DNA of 64,000 nt, from assembly GCA_022709755.1 (NCBI GenBank), contig JAKLIF010000008.1, forward strand, positions 1 to 64,000. Reading direction: 5' to 3'. Source of the DNA: Elusimicrobiota bacterium. GTDB taxonomy: Bacteria > Elusimicrobiota > Elusimicrobia > FEN-1173 > JAKLIF01. The notes beneath the pieces were generated by a model, which saw only the letters and a list, made by a program, of their open reading frames with translations, made no database searches and was not told where the DNA came from. This document shows, piece by piece, positions 62,463 through 64,000 of this stretch; position 1 is the stretch's first letter, and every line of letters starts with the position of its first letter. Both the position numbers and the translations under genes were made by a program.

Positions 62463-63914
62463 ATGAGCGGAAAATACAGACGCATCCTGTCCTTGTGGTT
62501 GTTGTTCCTCGCGTTCGGGATCCTGGGCGCGGCGGGAGCATCGATCGGGGCTTGGGCCCTGTCGTCTTCCTCCGACACGGTGGCGGTCTCCACGCCGGCG
62601 CCGACCGCGCCCTCCACCGCCGAAGGGCGCATCCGCCAGATCCAATCCGCCGAGGCGGACCTGAGTTGGACGGCCCGCGTGGTCTCTCTGGGGGGGCTTT
62701 TCGTCCTCCTCGGTCTGTGCTGGCTCATGTCCAACAACCGCCGTAAGATCAACTGGTCGTTGGTGGCCTGGGGCACGGCGCTCCAACTCCTCTTCGCGAT
62801 CCTGGTCCTGAAGACCTCTCCCGGCCTTTGGGTGTTCGAACGGCTCAACGACCTTGTCAACGCCTTGCTGGGGTTCACCCAGGAAGGGACCGAATTCCTG
62901 TTCCGCTCCATGTCGTCGGGCCGGATGGAATCGCCCATGCTGAACTTCGCTTTCACGGTGCTTCCCACCATCATCTTTTTCTCGTCGCTGATGACCGTCC
63001 TCTACCACGTGGGGATCATGCCCTGGATCGTCAAGGCGTTCGCCGTGGCCATGCGGAAGACCATGAAGACGTCCGGCGCGGAGACGCTCTCCACCTCGGC
63101 CAACATCTTCGTGGGCCAGACGGAAGCGCCGTTGGTGGTCAAACCCTACATCGAGAAGATGACGATGAGCGAGCTGATGGCGGTGATGGTGGGGGGGTTC
63201 GCCAACACGGCGGGCGGGGTCTTGGCGGCCTACGTGGGTCTCCTGCGCGACTCGTTCCCGGACATCGCCGGTCACTTGATCGCCCAATCCGTCATGTCGG
63301 CGCCGGCGGCCCTGGTGTGCGCGAAGATCGTCTTTCCGGAGACGGAACGTCCGGAGACGCACGGTGAGTTCCATATGACCATGGAAAAGGTGGATTCCAA
63401 CGCCATCGACGCGGCGGCCCGCGGCGCGGCGGAGGGGTTGAAACTGGCCTTGAACGTGGCGGCCATGCTCCTGGCGTTCATCGCCCTCATCGCCATGCTC
63501 AACGGCGGATTGAAACTGGCCGGCACCTGGTTCGGTTGCGGGGCCGTCTCCCTCGAACGGATCTTCGGTTTCGCCTTTTGGCCGTTGGCCTGGGTGATGG
63601 GCGTGCCGACACCCGATTGCACCCTGGTGGCCCAATGGCTGGGAACCAAGACCGTTTTGAACGAGTTCGTCGCCTATCTGGACATGGCTCAATACCTCAA
63701 CGGCGGTTCGCCCATCCATTACCGCTCGGTGGTCATCGCGTCCTACGCGCTCTCGGGGTTCGCCAATTTCTCGTCCATCGCCATCCAGATCGGGGGTATC
63801 TCGGGCATCGCGCCGTCCCGCCGTCACGATCTGGCGAAGATCGGACTGAAGGCCATGTTCGTCGGGGCCATCGCCACTTTCACGACCGCGACCATCGCGG
63901 GACTTTTGATCTAA
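62463..63914 (+). CDS. CNT-family concentrative nucleoside transporter
   Basis: The protein has 483 residues. The CNT core is clear: INWSLVAWGTALQLLFAILV, LPTIIFFSSLMTVLYHVGIM, the substrate motif VGQTEAPLVVKPYI, MVGGFANTAGGVLAAYV and SYALSGFANFSSIAIQIGGI. The N-terminus carries an extra helix and a Pro/Ala/Ser linker (TVAVSTPAPTAPSTAEG) before the usual first helix. CNT proteins take up nucleosides with Na+ or H+. The ribosome site is weak. The next, truncated gene begins after 14 bases and may use the imported nucleoside, as CNT genes often sit with nucleoside-degrading enzymes. Confidence 0.9.
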   Translation: MSGKYRRILSLWLLFLAFGILGAAGASIGAWALSSSSDTVAVSTPAPTAPSTAEGRIRQIQSAEADLSWTARVVSLGGLFVLLGLCWLMSNNRRKINWSLVAWGTALQLLFAILVLKTSPGLWVFERLNDLVNALLGFTQEGTEFLFRSMSSGRMESPMLNFAFTVLPTIIFFSSLMTVLYHVGIMPWIVKAFAVAMRKTMKTSGAETLSTSANIFVGQTEAPLVVKPYIEKMTMSELMAVMVGGFANTAGGVLAAYVGLLRDSFPDIAGHLIAQSVMSAPAALVCAKIVFPETERPETHGEFHMTMEKVDSNAIDAAARGAAEGLKLALNVAAMLLAFIALIAMLNGGLKLAGTWFGCGAVSLERIFGFAFWPLAWVMGVPTPDCTLVAQWLGTKTVLNEFVAYLDMAQYLNGGSPIHYRSVVIASYALSGFANFSSIAIQIGGISGIAPSRRHDLAKIGLKAMFVGAIATFTTATIAGLLI

Positions 63915-63928
63915 CGAGGACACTTTCC

Positions 63929-64000
63929 ATGAACGAACAACTCATACCGGCCTACATCCGATCGGCCGTCATCAACCAGCGGATCTACCCGTCGGGCAGC
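63929..64000 (+). CDS. Start of an unidentified gene, cut by the window end
   Basis: ATG 63929 follows GAGG (63915-63918). The frame is open for 24 codons to the window edge (MNEQLIPAYIRS...). Too little is visible for a family. Its position just after the CNT gene suggests the same operon and possibly a nucleoside-related role. Confidence 0.5.
   Translation, partial: MNEQLIPAYIRSAVINQRIYPSGS

Noticed and set aside
1-64000. CRISPR array, tRNA or rRNA genes, prophage or transposase genes
   Set aside because: No evenly spaced repeat-spacer array, no tRNA cloverleaf and no integrase or transposase motif was recognised. The 51-base array has no unique spacers.

Overview
All 64 kb can be read as one almost gap-free set of about 53 genes, every one on the + strand. 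The window is GC-rich apart from a few AT-rich leader regions. The organism is a diderm (outer-membrane) bacterium: it has PorV-like and FadL-like barrels, LpoB/LPP20 lipoproteins, lspA, lgt and a PilB-type ATPase. The mix of lamin-tail-domain (LTD) proteins, PorV-like barrels, a 23S-IVP-type four-helix-bundle protein, DUF2723 and COG3014 suggests an uncultured lineage such as Elusimicrobiota or an FCB/PVC-related candidate phylum. That placement is inference and is not resolved here.

Region 1 (1-20.8 kb) is the most unusual part. Three surface-type proteins, each with LTD domains and a FlgD/CHU_C-like C-terminal Ig domain, are each followed directly by a PorV/UPF0164-like barrel gene, or in one case by a barrel fused to other domains. 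Two further barrels (one carrying ComEA-type helix-hairpin-helix domains, one FadL-like), an exported tandem SpoVG-like protein and a 7-TM protein lie among them. Five genes here have a leader made of low-complexity repeats, and the reverse complement of those repeats encodes their own signal peptides. This is the best candidate for an undescribed system.

Region 2 (20.8-36.7 kb) holds pilB, a zinc ribbon-GAF-HD-GYP protein, a GT39-like glycosyltransferase, a CoA-transferase, a flavin-type oxidase, malate dehydrogenase, coaX, and a lipoprotein cluster (barrel, LpoB, COG3014, two LPP20 proteins) that lies behind a perfect CRP-like palindrome and ends at a strong UUCG terminator.

Region 3 (36.7-54 kb) is a housekeeping run: yggS-proC-yggU-mtnA-ileS-lspA-lgt-rluD, then gmk-rpoZ-coaC-coaB-udg-priA-DUF2723-def-fmt. 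Many neighbours overlap by ATGA or TTGA, which implies translational coupling. Region 4 (54-64 kb) has htpX, mrp and a namZ-like gene. It then holds an envelope-type module (77-aa AYIDPGSGS protein, kinase-like/methyltransferase fusion, two tandem membrane sulfatase-superfamily enzymes). A CheY-like regulator and a CNT nucleoside transporter follow, behind a second CRP-like palindrome. No tRNA, rRNA, CRISPR array or transposase gene was recognised.
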